Shown here piece by piece: positions 20,001 through 23,801 of a stretch of DNA of 38,594 nucleotides. The notes below the pieces were generated by a model that worked only from the letters and a program-made list of their open reading frames with translations, ran no database searches and had not been told where the DNA came from. Location: positions 1 to 38,594 of IMG/VR virus record IMGVR_UViG_3300042902_000149, one strand, 5' to 3'. Position 1 is the stretch's first letter; every line of letters starts with the position of its first letter. The stretch comes from a virus. The position numbers and the translations under genes are program-made.

Positions 20001-22778
20001 GTTATTACTTAGTAAAGATGAAACAAGTGATAGTATAATAAAAGATATGTCATTAAAAGTGGATTATGAAAAAGGAAAAGTAATAATAAAATTACTTAAT
20101 AATTATGAAAGCAATAGTAATTTAGATATTACAGATAAAGGAGATATTTTAGTATAATAATTTAAAAAAAATGAAAGCAAATATTAAAACAGCAAGAAGT
20201 ATTATATGTTCATATTTAGTGAATGTAAACAAATACCCTGAATTTCTAGTAGATAATGAATTAAATAGCAAATCGTGTGAAAGAAATAGATTAGTAGCTA
20301 ATTGTATGATAGCTATTGATGAACTAAAAGAATCATTATAAATAATTATGAAGAAATATAATAGTATGAATAAAGTGTATCAATATACCTTAGAATGAGA
20401 ACTAGTAGATATATATGAAAGCATGAAAGAAGCTAGTGATATTAGTTGAATTAATTATCATACAGTAATGAGAATAGTTAATTGATATGTAAAGAAACCA
20501 CAAAAATTTATATTTAAGTATAAAGATTAATTATGTATGAATACAAACTAATTCGCTTAAACAATTCTGCATTACCTCAACTATGAAAGGAATGACGGGA
20601 ATTAACAAGTATATATGAGGGTATAATGTACTTTAAAAAGAAAGTTACTATCAGAAAGACTAAATCAAAAGAACCTCAAAAACCTATAACTACATACTTT
20701 TCAGAACAAACAGTAAAAGGACTATGTACATTTTATAAGGATTTAGAAGAACTATACTTTGATTGGGTAAAGGTTAGAGCTGAATGTGGTAAATTTGCAA
20801 AGTTTACAAGTGTAGCTGAAAAATCAGCATGGAAGCAATTATGAAGTGTACCAAAACTTGTAGCTAAACAAATGGTGGATAATGCTTGAGCTTCGTGCTA
20901 TGGTAAAATCTACCCTCTACAAGAATATGAGATAGAAAAGATAATGACACCTGTAAGAGAGGAAAGAAGAATAGAACAAGCAAAAGAAACTTGATTTACT
21001 GATGAGGAAGAAAAGAAAGAAGCTGAAAAAGAGAAAGCTAGAATAGAGGAAGTTATTAAAAATAATCCTCAGCTAGAAAAAGAAGCTAGAGAACATGTAC
21101 TTGAAAAATTCCCTAACCTTGCTCCACAAATGCAGGATAAAATGATTTTTACAAGAATAAGAATGTTAGCAAAGAATGTGAAATAGTTGTATACTTTATT
21201 ATTAACAAAGAGAATATGATAAGAAATAAACATCTACAAGAAAAAATATATGGTAGAGAAATGACTCAGTCAGATTATAAAAAGCTATATTTAGATGTTA
21301 GAGATGATGATATGATACAAGTAAGTCATAATCCTAAAATTGATAATGTTTGAGAATATTATTTAACAAGAGAACAAGTTAAATTTTTAGATTGCTTTTG
21401 AAGTGTACTAGTTAAAAAAGAACAACATAGGAAAAACTGATATTTCCTAAAAGTTTAAGACCAATACAAGAACGGGAAAGAGATTAATTTTATAAAAATA
21501 ATAGATAAATTATGAAAGAAAAAAGATTAGAAAAAAGAAGGTATCTACTAAATAATGGTTATACGATTATTGATAAATGGAGAACTGGTGGTAATAGCTT
21601 ATATCATAAGAATTATATTATAAATGAAAAGGGCAAGTTATGGCAATTAATACAATCATTTACAAATGATAATGAAATATGAGAATATTTTTATGGGGAG
21701 ACATTAAAAATCGTAAAGAAAACAGAATGGTATCAATTCTGGCTACCAAAATATGAGACAATAAATGAACCTTATTGAAATAATTAAAAACCTACCTTAA
21801 TAAATAACAGAATACACTTAATAAATACTTTATTATTAACAAAGAGATTATGAAAGAAAAAATTATAGAATATTTAGAAGAAAATCAAACAACAATGGAT
21901 TGATATCCATTTTTAACATCAGCTGAATATATAGCTGAACAAATAGATGAATTAAAAACACCAACAAAAAAAGCATTAAGAGAACTTAGAAAAGATTGAA
22001 AAATATATTGGGCTAAATGGTTTCCTCCTTGTGATACAGATTATGAAAGCTGAGAATGTTATTGTGAAAATCATTTACCGATTAGATGATGGAGTATAAA
22101 AGAAATAAATTAATATGATTACTAAAGACTAAAACTATTTAGCTTGAATGTATAAAGATTTAATTAATAACTGAAAATAAAAAATGTTAAAAAATATAGA
22201 TATATGATACAGCTCTTTAACCGAAAGAGTATTTATGTGAAAAGCTAAGATAGCTAAGTGAATGAAAGAATGAGTAAAACAATTTACTTGAGAAAAAGTA
22301 GATATAACAAATAAATTTTTACATATAGTAGAACAATATTTTGAAGTATGAACAAGTAGAGTAATTAAACAATGAGAAAAAGAAACATTATATATTAGTG
22401 TAGAAAATACAGAAGCCAATAGAAAGAAATTTTGAATTTAACATTATAATAAAGACTATAACTAACTAAAAGAAATTATGAGAGACTTAACTAAACAACA
22501 AATAAGAGAAAGAGTGAAAAATAGAGATTATAGTGACGCTGAATGGAATAAATATAATTTATGGCGTTATGTAAACTATAAATCAGAAGCAAGATATATT
22601 AATGAAGTATAATTATGAAACTACTATGTAAGACTTGTAATAAATACAAGCACGATACTAATTTTAGTATAAAAACTTTCTTTTGAGTACCTGTATGACT
22701 AGATACAAGTAAGTGTCAGTTATGTATAAATCCTAATATGTATGATGAAGTAAAAGAACACTTTAATAAATTAATAAA
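22..22778 (+). CDS. placeholder
   Basis: See the entry at 22778-23044. Confidence 0.
2011..2502 (+). CDS. tail fibre/lectin-like virion protein, 163 aa
   Basis: ATG 2011 overlaps the stop of the preceding gene by 8 bp and TAG 2500-2502 ends it just inside a terminator hairpin. The N-terminal part (about 55 residues) looks like a linker. The remainder, with TGTGNFAISGVGFIPKMVKF and later aromatic beta strands ending in VVWYTCYG, resembles the small beta-sandwich domains that end many phage fibres (pattern GF-x-P-K-x-V/I-x-F). Probably a receptor- or surface-binding accessory protein of the tail. Family assignment is by pattern memory only. Confidence 0.65.
2499..2527 (+). terminator. intrinsic terminator after the first tail operon
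   Basis: The hairpin ATAGCC/GGCTAT has a loop of about ten bases and is followed by a run of seven T. It overlaps the stop codon of the 163-aa gene and separates the head/tail genes from the two ejection-like genes. Confidence 0.75.
2533..2559 (+). promoter_or_regulatory. possible promoter before the 863-aa gene
   Basis: A perfect TATAAT at 2554-2559 lies 24 bp before the ATG at 2583, just after a terminator. The -35 is poor (TTTAAC at 2533-2538, 15-bp spacer), so the call rests mainly on the -10 and the position. Confidence 0.4.
2583..5174 (+). CDS. large virion protein, probably internal/ejection protein, 863 aa
   Basis: One uninterrupted frame of 864 codons exists only if TGA is read as Gly. 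Residues 1-45 are helical and acidic. Residues ~50-125 are a low-complexity Pro/Thr/Val linker (repeats such as APETPVVPTVTP). A small compact segment follows (about residues 125-200, WKTQTGGGMNNLESWVESRYG). The rest is long, charged, Gln/Asn/Ala-rich predicted helix with coiled-coil character. It has no signal peptide and no enzyme motif that I recognise. Its size, helical content and place directly before the ADP-ribosyltransferase protein are like the ejected internal proteins of short-tailed phages (P22 or T7 type). Head or tail internal location is inferred, and a tape-measure role in a very short tail is the alternative. Confidence 0.7.
5185..7692 (+). CDS. ejection-type virion protein with C-terminal ADP-ribosyltransferase domain, 835 aa
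   Basis: The N-terminal ~110 residues are helical. Residues ~110-280 are rich in Gly and Ala with hydrophobic stretches (GAAIGGTIGAVATPIIEKAV), like membrane-penetrating ejection proteins. A basic helical middle part follows. The last ~110 residues match the R-S-E class of ADP-ribosyltransferases: Arg746 in SYRGVKQF, the FLSSS motif near Ser770, and the E-x-E pair Glu806/Glu808 in SEQEILF, followed by the usual beta-strand end. Such enzymes move ADP-ribose from NAD to a target protein. Phage T4 Alt is a known packaged and injected example. Start ATG is 10 bp after the previous stop. I infer that it is packaged and enters the host with the DNA; the target is unknown. All three motif positions are intact. 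Confidence 0.8.
7691..7717. terminator. bidirectional intrinsic terminator
   Basis: The hairpin AAAGAGC/GCTCTTT has a six-base loop (TTAATT), with an A-run on the left and a T-run on the right, so it works on either strand. It ends the + strand ADP-ribosyltransferase gene and the converging minus-strand cassette. The minus-strand stop codon (7702-7704) lies in the loop. Confidence 0.85.
7702..7878 (-). CDS. small minus-strand protein, 58 aa
   Basis: Begins at the ATG complementary to 7876-7878 and ends with TAA in the loop of the shared terminator. It contains two Gly-TGA codons, which argues it is really translated. The sequence is a charged helix-forming protein (EYKENAKLLKKQGDEWKIKE) with no known motif, probably a coiled coil. 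It is the second gene of the only minus-strand transcription unit, starting 10 bp after the gene at 7889. Function unknown; a small regulator or host-takeover protein would fit. Confidence 0.7.
7889..8122 (-). CDS. small basic minus-strand protein, 77 aa
   Basis: Start chosen at the ATG complementary to 8120-8122, which is preceded on its own strand by AATTATA, like most starts here. An in-frame ATG at 8155 would add eleven hydrophobic residues (MSVFLFYIRII). The protein is Lys- and Tyr-rich with three TGA glycines and no recognised domain; the C-terminal half (TYYIYAFNKKIGQKTFKF) looks beta-stranded. It is transcribed from the symmetric divergent promoter at 8225-8274 after a roughly 95-nt leader. 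Role unknown. Confidence 0.7.
8156..8212 (-). promoter_or_regulatory. structured leader of the minus-strand cassette
   Basis: In the untranslated leader, GTACGAA and TTCGTAC form the ends of a long imperfect hairpin rich in A and T, placed between the minus-strand promoter and the 77-aa gene. It could sequester the alternative upstream start codon at 8155. The pairing is visible; its function is a guess. Confidence 0.4.
8225..8274. promoter_or_regulatory. symmetric divergent promoter sharing one palindromic -35
   Basis: TTGCAA at 8247-8252 is its own reverse complement. Exactly 16 bp to its right is TATAAT (8269-8274), driving the fibre genes. Exactly 16 bp to its left, on the other strand, is TATAAT (8225-8230), driving the minus-strand pair. 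The same hexamer thus fits as -35 for both directions, which would make the two promoters mutually exclusive at any moment. Confidence 0.75.
8300..8518 (+). CDS. small repeat-containing tail-associated protein, 72 aa
   Basis: First gene after the divergent promoter. The N-terminal half is aromatic (LWDDTVNWQDSKLWW). The C-terminal part consists of two identical decamers TYTGRTVPTT followed by a partial third. The repeat unit is also exact or nearly exact at DNA level (30 bp). It precedes the large fibre gene by 10 bp. A small fibre-associated or decoration protein is plausible; I do not recognise the family. Confidence 0.65.
8450..8509 (+). repeat. two tandem 30-bp units inside the 72-aa gene
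   Basis: Two adjacent 30-bp units each encode a ten-residue YTGRTVPTT-type motif, and a degenerate third unit follows before the stop. Near-identity at DNA level points to recent duplication by slippage or recombination. Confidence 0.75.
8529..11732 (+). CDS. large tail fibre/receptor-binding protein, 1067 aa
   Basis: Longest gene in the genome. It is Gly, Thr, Ser and Ala-rich with very many TGA glycines, no transmembrane segments and no enzyme motif. The N-terminal ~60 residues (LSHRTKLNDNFTENYDEIA) resemble the attachment end of phage fibres. There are several repeated collagen-less beta modules. Near residue ~790, DHTLLSNLGWTGSGHTDG and the Ala-rich tail after it match a motif common in tail-fibre proteins. 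The last ~140 residues (ITATSTDTLTNKRITAR, then LLIRIKDDGTARALSWN) match the C-terminal fibre module often seen in metagenomic phages. It very likely trimerises and contacts the host surface. Followed after 2 bp by the LamG-like gene. Confidence 0.8.
11735..12409 (+). CDS. LamG/concanavalin-like lectin-fold tail adhesin, 224 aa
   Basis: After about 18 N-terminal residues, almost the whole protein is one LamG-like jelly-roll domain. Marks are SYYKCDVNGTFGDSHGSN, the GKINGAYSY-type strand, FTKSMWVKI, YYHIAVTRDGTTQKIYLNAG, and GVLDEIGYWDTALTADDI near the end, which is the family's characteristic C-terminal signature. These domains bind sugars or cell-surface ligands. Its place after the big fibre suggests a second adhesin or fibre tip. 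No catalytic residues are seen. Confidence 0.8.
12420..12749 (+). CDS. hypothetical tail-region protein, 109 aa
   Basis: Begins 10 bp after the LamG gene and is followed after 2 bp by the next gene, so it is part of the fibre operon. Sequence is mixed alpha/beta with no motif that I recognise; three TGA glycines support the frame. It has no membrane segment. A fibre chaperone or minor tail protein would fit the position. Confidence 0.65.
12752..13180 (+). CDS. hypothetical protein with hydrophobic aromatic core, 142 aa
   Basis: Last gene of the fibre operon. Basic N-terminus, then a hydrophobic stretch FLRLLMTWLFCFIDY and a long Trp/Tyr-rich part (HDINFWQQNGFYQANWG). The hydrophobic stretch may be membrane-associated. 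It lies just before the lysis promoter. Family not recognised; either a tail protein or a lysis accessory. Confidence 0.6.
13182..13209 (+). promoter_or_regulatory. promoter for the lysis genes
   Basis: TTTACA at 13182-13187, a 16-bp spacer and TATATT at 13204-13209 match the spacing of the other promoters in this genome. It lies in the 60-bp gap before the first lysis gene. Confidence 0.55.
13241..13591 (+). CDS. XhlA/holin-like membrane protein, 116 aa
   Basis: The N-terminal ~85 residues are a charged coiled coil (YVTHKDLMNFYEKISKEAKD, later HKDLKKDIAHVEVRITKNE). One C-terminal transmembrane helix follows (LLVAGTVICIVGSIGGFLV). This architecture is that of XhlA-type haemolysin/holin accessory proteins, which sit in the inner membrane and help release endolysin. 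The stop overlaps the next start by one base (TAATG), suggesting translational coupling. It lies upstream of the endolysin, supporting a lysis role. Confidence 0.7.
13591..13785 (+). CDS. small membrane protein of the lysis cassette, 64 aa
   Basis: One long transmembrane segment (VILLCLLGLVAYFSIICTGL) starts at residue 9 and leads into a charged ~35-residue helical tail. This N-in or N-out single-pass layout fits an i-spanin-like or holin protein. ATG overlaps the preceding stop by one base. Confidence 0.65.
13795..13899 (+). CDS. very small basic protein, 34 aa
   Basis: A 34-codon frame fitting exactly between two lysis genes, with 9-bp and 5-bp gaps. Strongly Lys/Arg-rich (KIKVPSKLKRKIKLVPPSKR). 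Its only glycine is GGA. Position in the gene train and spacing support it, but it is too short to be sure. Confidence 0.5.
   Translation: MPTIKIKVPSKLKRKIKLVPPSKRYKLKEGQKVT
13905..13991 (+). CDS. transmembrane miniprotein, 28 aa
   Basis: Almost the whole 28-residue product is one membrane helix (ILICQIVCVIVILGCIYFF) with a short charged start. The stop overlaps the endolysin start by one base, so the two are probably translated together. A pinholin-like or lysis-regulating peptide is a reasonable guess from place and shape. Confidence 0.55.
13991..14905 (+). CDS. endolysin: CHAP domain plus HExxH metallopeptidase-like domain, 304 aa
   Basis: Residues ~1-135 form a CHAP (NlpC/P60-type) amidase/endopeptidase: catalytic Cys25 in YGYQCTDFVRQYC, catalytic His86 in EYGHIGVV, and the later IDQNTGSGNGDG strand. 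Such domains cut peptidoglycan peptide bonds or amide links. Residues ~140-304 are a second domain with His208-Glu209-x-x-His212 in IIHESFHFFQHL and Glu252 in GAETFAYGE as the likely third zinc ligand, the pattern of gluzincin peptidases. No signal peptide is seen, so export would depend on the holin-like proteins upstream. The start overlaps the 28-aa membrane peptide. Pairing CHAP with a zinc peptidase in one lysin is uncommon; the second domain could cut peptide cross-links or surface proteins. Confidence 0.8.
14891..14928 (+). terminator. intrinsic terminator after the endolysin gene
   Basis: AGAGAA and TTCTCT pair around a loop containing the stop codon, followed by about ten T. Confidence 0.7.
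14951..14978 (+). promoter_or_regulatory. strong promoter before the HTH and HNH genes
   Basis: TTGACA at 14951-14956, 16-bp spacer, TATAAT at 14973-14978: a perfect sigma70-type promoter 31 bp before the ATG at 15009. A second TTGACA at 14938-14943 lies just upstream and may be an extra binding site. Confidence 0.8.
15009..15218 (+). CDS. small helix-turn-helix-like protein, 69 aa
   Basis: All-helical, with a C-terminal segment (DPANIHNFLKGKRKLSSEKI) that looks like the recognition part of an XRE-type HTH. First gene behind a consensus promoter, directly followed by an HNH endonuclease gene. A phage transcription regulator is likely; the domain call is by pattern only. Alternative: small nucleic-acid-binding protein. 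Confidence 0.6.
15221..16123 (+). CDS. HNH homing endonuclease with NUMOD4 and NUMOD1 domains, 300 aa
   Basis: Residues 1-85 are a Lys/Tyr-rich helical region with repeats of YYKKNKEQIK type. A NUMOD4 domain follows (WKDIPGYEGLYQVSALG, around 125-141). The HNH core is around residues 170-220 (AYLVHRLVAQSFLG, LHKKES, LNNGVDNLFLGTHKDNM). A C-terminal NUMOD1 DNA-binding domain starts near residue 243 (VNQYTKEGEFIKTFGNAM). These are free-standing mobile endonucleases that cut DNA at a specific site and spread into it. The start chosen at 15221 lies 3 bp after the previous stop. An upstream in-frame ATG at 15206 would overlap that gene. No intron is evident around it. Confidence 0.85.
16135..16257 (+). 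CDS. hypothetical protein, 40 aa
   Basis: Short frame with two TGA glycines and a TAG stop. Overlaps the next gene by 13 bp. Basic and without recognisable motif. Kept because it continues the tight gene train after the HNH gene. Confidence 0.45.
16245..16373 (+). CDS. hypothetical lysine-rich protein, 42 aa
   Basis: Starts within the end of the 40-aa frame. Helical and basic (KIEKFFNKNSIKIGQNINK) with one TGA glycine. Its 3' end contains the -35 of the following promoter. No function apparent. Confidence 0.45.
16352..16381 (+). promoter_or_regulatory. promoter for the glucosaminidase gene
   Basis: TTGACA at 16352-16357 and TATAAT at 16376-16381 with an 18-bp spacer, about 50 bp before the ATG at 16432. 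It would uncouple this second lysin from the main lysis operon. Confidence 0.6.
16432..17079 (+). CDS. membrane-anchored glucosaminidase-type peptidoglycan hydrolase, 215 aa
   Basis: Residues ~36-56 are one hydrophobic helix (FMFISIVTILIMVGLW) acting as signal anchor, so the enzyme is exported by itself. The catalytic domain follows: a lysozyme-like fold of the N-acetylglucosaminidase family, with the likely acid Glu117 in AYESGFGTSNRC, the core NNCMGLKWWSN, and FAEKWFTYHY. It would cut the glycan chain of the cell wall. Standing after the CHAP lysin and behind its own promoter, it may be a SAR-type lysin, a superinfection or entry enzyme. Four cysteines around the active site may form disulfides outside the membrane. 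Confidence 0.75.
17123..17158 (+). terminator. intrinsic terminator after the glucosaminidase gene
   Basis: ATTCCCC/GGGGAAT is a strong seven-pair stem with a 16-base loop and six T after it. It closes the late lysis region and insulates the non-coding region that follows. Confidence 0.85.
17158..17185 (+). promoter_or_regulatory. promoter of the ~230-nt RNA
   Basis: TATAAT at 17180-17185 with CTTGAT at 17158-17163 (16-bp spacer; TTGATT one base on gives 15). It lies immediately after a terminator and a few bases before the first helix of the RNA. Confidence 0.5.
17188..17421 (+). ncRNA. structured ~230-nt RNA with own terminator, family unknown
   Basis: No credible frame, and base composition is visibly richer in G and C than the genes. 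Perfect helices: CCTGTT 17189-17194 with AACAGG 17374-17379 (global closure); ATTAGCA 17235-17241 with TGCTAAT 17260-17266; TTCAAG 17270-17275 with CTTGAA 17283-17288; ACTTATAC 17299-17306 with GTATAAGT 17325-17332. GTAGCTA (17210-17216) can pair with TAGCTAC (17313-17319) in the loop of the last helix, a kissing or pseudoknot contact. The end is a terminator, CCAGTAT 17367-17373 with ATGCTGG 17401-17407, then six T. The closing helix and terminator stem overlap in span, so they may be alternative states. Not recognised as tmRNA, RNase P or 6S RNA. Confidence 0.65.
17455..17482 (+). promoter_or_regulatory. promoter of the ~90-nt RNA
   Basis: TTGCAA at 17455-17460, 16-bp spacer, TATACT at 17477-17482. 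Same hexamer and spacing as at 8247 and 19762, including the preceding AGAT. Confidence 0.7.
17489..17580 (+). ncRNA. ~90-nt small RNA whose terminator loop pairs with its 5' part
   Basis: Bounded by a promoter and a strong intrinsic terminator (CACAATCT 17549-17556 with AGATTGTG 17566-17573, then T-run 17574-17580). The nine-base terminator loop plus the base before it, 17556-17565, is perfectly complementary to ATTAACGGTA at 17503-17512. In between, TTACAC/GTGTAA forms a small hairpin. This gives a pseudoknot, or a switch between terminator and an alternative fold, or a site for RNA-RNA pairing. The RNA at 29774 has the same design with different sequence. Confidence 0.7.
17600..18070 (+). 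ncRNA. large multi-helix non-coding RNA region, family unknown
   Basis: About 470 nt with higher G+C than flanking genes and dense long-range pairing. TAGATGTAAT 17614-17623 pairs with ATTACATCTA 17744-17753. Inside this are CTGTGTGAG 17630-17638 with CTCACACAG 17653-17661, TAATTTAC 17684-17691 with GTAAATTA 17737-17744, and a tRNA-like T-arm GTTGG/CCGAC at 17718-17734 with loop TGCAAGT. Outside it, TGGATATA 17596-17603 can pair with TATATCCA 17826-17833. The 3' part has a TTTGTA/TACAAA hairpin with GTAA tetraloop (17934-17949), ACAGACAAT 17949-17957 with ATTGTCTGT 17998-18006, and CTAGAGTAT 18007-18015 with ATATTCTAG 18033-18041. A possible promoter is TTGTAA 17579 with TATATA 17600. Large ornate phage RNAs (ROOL, GOLLD) are the nearest concept; membership not established. 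Confidence 0.6.
18097..18432 (+). CDS. PD-(D/E)XK-type nuclease, 111 aa
   Basis: The core shows the family's metal-binding pattern: Asp57 in ARFDLFI, then Glu67-x-Lys69 in LVIEVKNKG, followed by a helix (KGLAKQVKRYEDI) and a further strand. This is the compact fold of GxxExxY/VRR-like and Holliday-junction or restriction-type nucleases. It acts on DNA in the cytoplasm. A TATAAT immediately abuts the start codon, without a good -35. Its place after the RNA region may be coincidence or association. Precise substrate unknown. Confidence 0.75.
18478..18684 (+). CDS. small membrane protein, 68 aa
   Basis: N-terminal hydrophobic region of ~35 residues (ILGFFILSIGSLVIISSLLL) forms one long or two short membrane helices. 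A charged cytoplasmic-type tail ending KLIKKLKTK follows. 7 bp before the methyltransferase-like gene. Function unknown; superinfection exclusion is one possibility for this type. Confidence 0.6.
18692..19279 (+). CDS. cytosine-C5 DNA methyltransferase-like protein, 195 aa
   Basis: Starts MKVLIACEESQAI, the short SAM-binding beginning of a phage-type C5 methyltransferase group, with CDIQECSGGHPEWH as the second motif and the PPC motif at His60-Pro-Pro-Cys63 followed by TYLSNAG. Later ENPLPSKIYELP and KRTQLWLKNLP are also typical. Cys63 would be the catalytic nucleophile. At 195 aa it is shorter than classic C5 enzymes (over 300 aa) and lacks an evident target-recognition domain. It could methylate phage DNA against restriction, or be a divergent base-modifying enzyme. 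Methylation itself is inferred. Confidence 0.7.
19305..19538 (+). CDS. hypothetical protein, 77 aa
   Basis: Lys/Tyr-rich, with two TGA glycines supporting the frame; beta-rich second half (DVKCYEKIEDKWIEIYPEI). No membrane segment and no recognised family. Lies in the short operon after the methyltransferase-like gene. Confidence 0.55.
19566..19709 (+). CDS. hypothetical basic protein, 47 aa
   Basis: Short Arg/Lys/Leu-rich helical product (RDFKKRLRLKDYPLNIYGRL), ends just before a terminator. Could bind nucleic acid; not recognised. Confidence 0.5.
19722..19750 (+). terminator. intrinsic terminator before the early region
   Basis: AACTAA pairs with TTTAGTT around a short AT-rich loop and runs into seven T. 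It separates the methyltransferase operon from the early promoter at 19762. Confidence 0.65.
19762..19789 (+). promoter_or_regulatory. early promoter
   Basis: TTGCAA at 19762-19767, 16-bp spacer, TATAAT at 19784-19789. Preceded by AAAAAGAT exactly like the small-RNA promoter at 17455, so both belong to one promoter class. Confidence 0.8.
19822..20157 (+). CDS. first early gene; possible ribbon-helix-helix regulator, 111 aa
   Basis: The N-terminal ~45 residues (IRIRSNEELETQVLILKEYY then AGAIKKAVRD) have the strand-helix-helix look of Arc/CopG proteins. A charged region and a C-terminal beta part follow (MSLKVDYEKGKVIIKLL). It is the first gene behind the early promoter, a usual place for a phage repressor or antirepressor. 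A shorter start at 19948 would drop the putative DNA-binding part and is not preferred. Confidence 0.6.
20171..20341 (+). CDS. hypothetical protein, 56 aa
   Basis: Helical, three cysteines (IICSY, KSCERN, VANCMI). It contains no glycine, so gives no code evidence. Follows the possible regulator by 13 bp in the early operon. Confidence 0.55.
   Translation: MKANIKTARSIICSYLVNVNKYPEFLVDNELNSKSCERNRLVANCMIAIDELKESL
20348..20530 (+). CDS. solitary NUMOD1-type DNA-binding domain protein, 60 aa
   Basis: After nine residues, VYQYTLEGELVDIYESMKEA, SGINYHTVMRIVNGY and PQKFIFKY follow the NUMOD1 pattern: a short beta strand, then an HTH that in homing endonucleases binds the target. Here no nuclease domain is attached. 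It may be a remnant of a homing endonuclease or a domesticated small DNA-binding regulator. Confidence 0.65.
20533..21186 (+). CDS. hypothetical early protein, 217 aa
   Basis: One of the larger early genes. Start at 20533 is 2 bp after the previous stop; the internal ATG at 20626 is less likely. The N-terminal third is basic. A region TYFSEQTVKGLCTFYKDLEE and a long charged helix (about residues 150-185, EEEKKEAEKEKARIEEVIKN) follow. No domain recognised. Size and place would fit a replication or recombination accessory protein, but nothing specific supports it. Confidence 0.6.
21191..21211 (+). repeat. 21-bp intercistronic repeat, copy 1
   Basis: ATACTTTATTATTAACAAAG plus A, identical to the copies at 21825 and 28018. 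It ends 4 bp before the ATG at 21216. Confidence 0.75.
21216..21458 (+). CDS. hypothetical protein, 80 aa
   Basis: Charged alpha/beta protein with two TGA glycines; C-terminal LTREQVKFLDCFGSVLVKKE. No motif recognised. Preceded by the 21-bp repeat that may serve translation or regulation. Confidence 0.55.
21512..21787 (+). CDS. hypothetical protein, 91 aa
   Basis: Trp/Tyr-rich small alpha/beta protein (YTIIDKWRTGGNSLYHKNY, EWYQFWLPKYE). Uses both GGN and TGA glycines. No family recognised. Confidence 0.55.
21825..21845 (+). repeat. 21-bp intercistronic repeat, copy 2
   Basis: Same 21 bp as at 21191 and 28018, here followed by GATT and the ATG at 21850. Confidence 0.75.
21850..22113 (+). CDS. 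winged-helix-like protein with Cys/His cluster, 87 aa
   Basis: Residues 1-55 look like a small winged helix (TSAEYIAEQIDELK, then KKALRELRKDGKIYWAKW). They are followed by four cysteines and a histidine (FPPCDTDYESGECYCENH), a possible metal site. Likely a DNA-binding regulator; metal binding is inferred. Confidence 0.6.
22184..22441 (+). CDS. hypothetical protein, 85 aa
   Basis: Many TGA glycines (nine or so), small alpha/beta protein, basic N-terminal half (GKAKIAKGMKEGVKQFTG). The 70 bp before it hold only very short frames. No recognised domain. Confidence 0.55.
22478..22612 (+). CDS. hypothetical protein, 44 aa
   Basis: Arg/Tyr-rich, helical, no glycine. Two bp before the zinc-ribbon gene. 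No family recognised. Confidence 0.5.
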   Translation: MRDLTKQQIRERVKNRDYSDAEWNKYNLWRYVNYKSEARYINEV

Positions 22779-22791
22779 TGAAAAACACTAA
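22615..22791 (+). CDS. small zinc-ribbon protein, 58 aa
   Basis: Two Cys-x-x-Cys pairs, CKTC at residues 5-8 and CQLC near 38-41, give a four-cysteine zinc ribbon. The C-terminus overlaps the start of the HNH gene by 14 bp. Probably binds nucleic acid or another protein. Confidence 0.65.
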
Positions 22792-23044
22792 AGCTAAATT
22801 TTCAAATAAAACAAAAGAAGTTATTTACGAAAGAGATAATAAATGCTGTATTATTTGTTGAGATAATACTAACCTACATTTTCATCATTGTCTATTCTGA
22901 ACTGAAAGTATTTATACTAAAGATAGAAATAATGTAAATATGTGAGTTTGTATATGTGCAAATCATCATAGCGAATGTCATTCTTGTAGTAAATGAGAGT
23001 GAGTGAGAGAAGAATGTATTAAATATCTAAAAAACTATGCCTAA
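22778..23044 (+). CDS. small HNH endonuclease, 88 aa
   Basis: Compact HNH fold: a CCIIC zinc knuckle after VIYERDNK, the catalytic-type histidines in LHFHHCLFG, the asparagine region DRNNVNMGVCICANHH, and a second Cys/His set (HSECHSC). It resembles the small recombination-associated HNH proteins of phages (NinG-like neighbourhoods) as well as free HNH nucleases. It overlaps the RusA gene by 8 bp, so a role in DNA recombination or packaging is more likely than homing. Confidence 0.75.
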
Positions 23045-23426
23045 AGAAGAATACATATCAATAACATTATCAAAACCACCAAGCCTCAATTGATTATTTG
23101 CAGGAAAAGCTAAAAGATTTAAAAGCAAAGAATATAAGCAATGGTTGGCTTTAGCTGAATTTGAAATGAAAAAACAAGCAAAGTATACATTAACTGGTAA
23201 TGAGTGGCTTAGAATTGATTTAAACTACTTTATGCCCCTATATTATAAGAATTGAAAACATAAAAAAGAAGACTTAGATAATTTATTCAAAGCACTATTA
23301 GATTTTTTATGAGATAATATAGAATGATTTGAAGATAGTAATATAAAAATAATAAATGCAGAAAAGCACGATTCAGAATTAAATATTGTAAAGATTTTAA
23401 TAAAAGAATATGAAAAAAGTAATTAA
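23037..23426 (+). CDS. rusA: RusA-family Holliday junction resolvase, 129 aa
   Basis: Starts with the family's PPSLNGLF signature near residue 13. The metal-binding acidic cluster is seen in KKEDLDNLFKALLDFLGD, with Asp79, Asp81 and Asp89 in the expected spacing, and ends with the IKIINAEKHDSE strand. Length is right for RusA. It cuts four-way DNA junctions, and works with the ERF annealing protein encoded downstream to resolve replication or recombination intermediates before packaging. Confidence 0.85.
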
Positions 23427-23628
23427 CTGACAAAATATAGAAATAACCCTAGAGAAATGAAAGATATTTAACCCTAAGTTTTCTGAATATATAGAATACT
23501 GATTATCTCTATGATATAAAGGAGTTAAATTTTATGATTCAAAATGACAATTAGTATGAATATGGAAAATAAACAACGAAATAGATAAATATTTATTTAT
23601 GATGACTAATTTTTATATAAGTGAATAG
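23410..23628 (+). CDS. hypothetical protein, 72 aa
   Basis: Overlaps rusA by 17 bp. Small beta-rich protein (GVKFYDSKGQLVGIWKINNE), five or so TGA glycines. TAG stop lies at the foot of a terminator. No family recognised. Confidence 0.55.
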
Positions 23629-23649
23629 AGCAATAAACAGCTCTTTTTT
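23627..23649 (+). terminator. intrinsic terminator ending the first early operon
   Basis: AGAGC/GCTCT stem, eight-base loop, then a T-run. The A of the 72-aa gene's TAG is the first base of the stem. Confidence 0.8.
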
Positions 23650-23680
23650 ATTAAAATAGATACTTTTTTAGACAAAAGAT

Positions 23681-23708
23681 TTGACAAAATAATAGAAAAG
23701 AATATAAT
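23681..23708 (+). promoter_or_regulatory. second early promoter
   Basis: TTGACA at 23681-23686, 16-bp spacer, TATAAT at 23703-23708, again preceded by AAAGAT. It drives the ERF operon; about 90 nt of leader separate it from the first ATG. Confidence 0.85.
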
Positions 23709-23801
23709 ACTCTTAGTTAAACAATACAAAACATAAATAACTATCTTAGTTGAACTTGCTACTTGTATTACTAACTACTATTACTTATTAATTATAAGAT
23801 T

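Noticed and set aside
22778-22791. A feature entry headed 'placeholder' with end smaller than start in the list above
   Set aside because: It is a formatting slip with confidence 0 and should be ignored; the valid annotation of this gene is 22778-23044.
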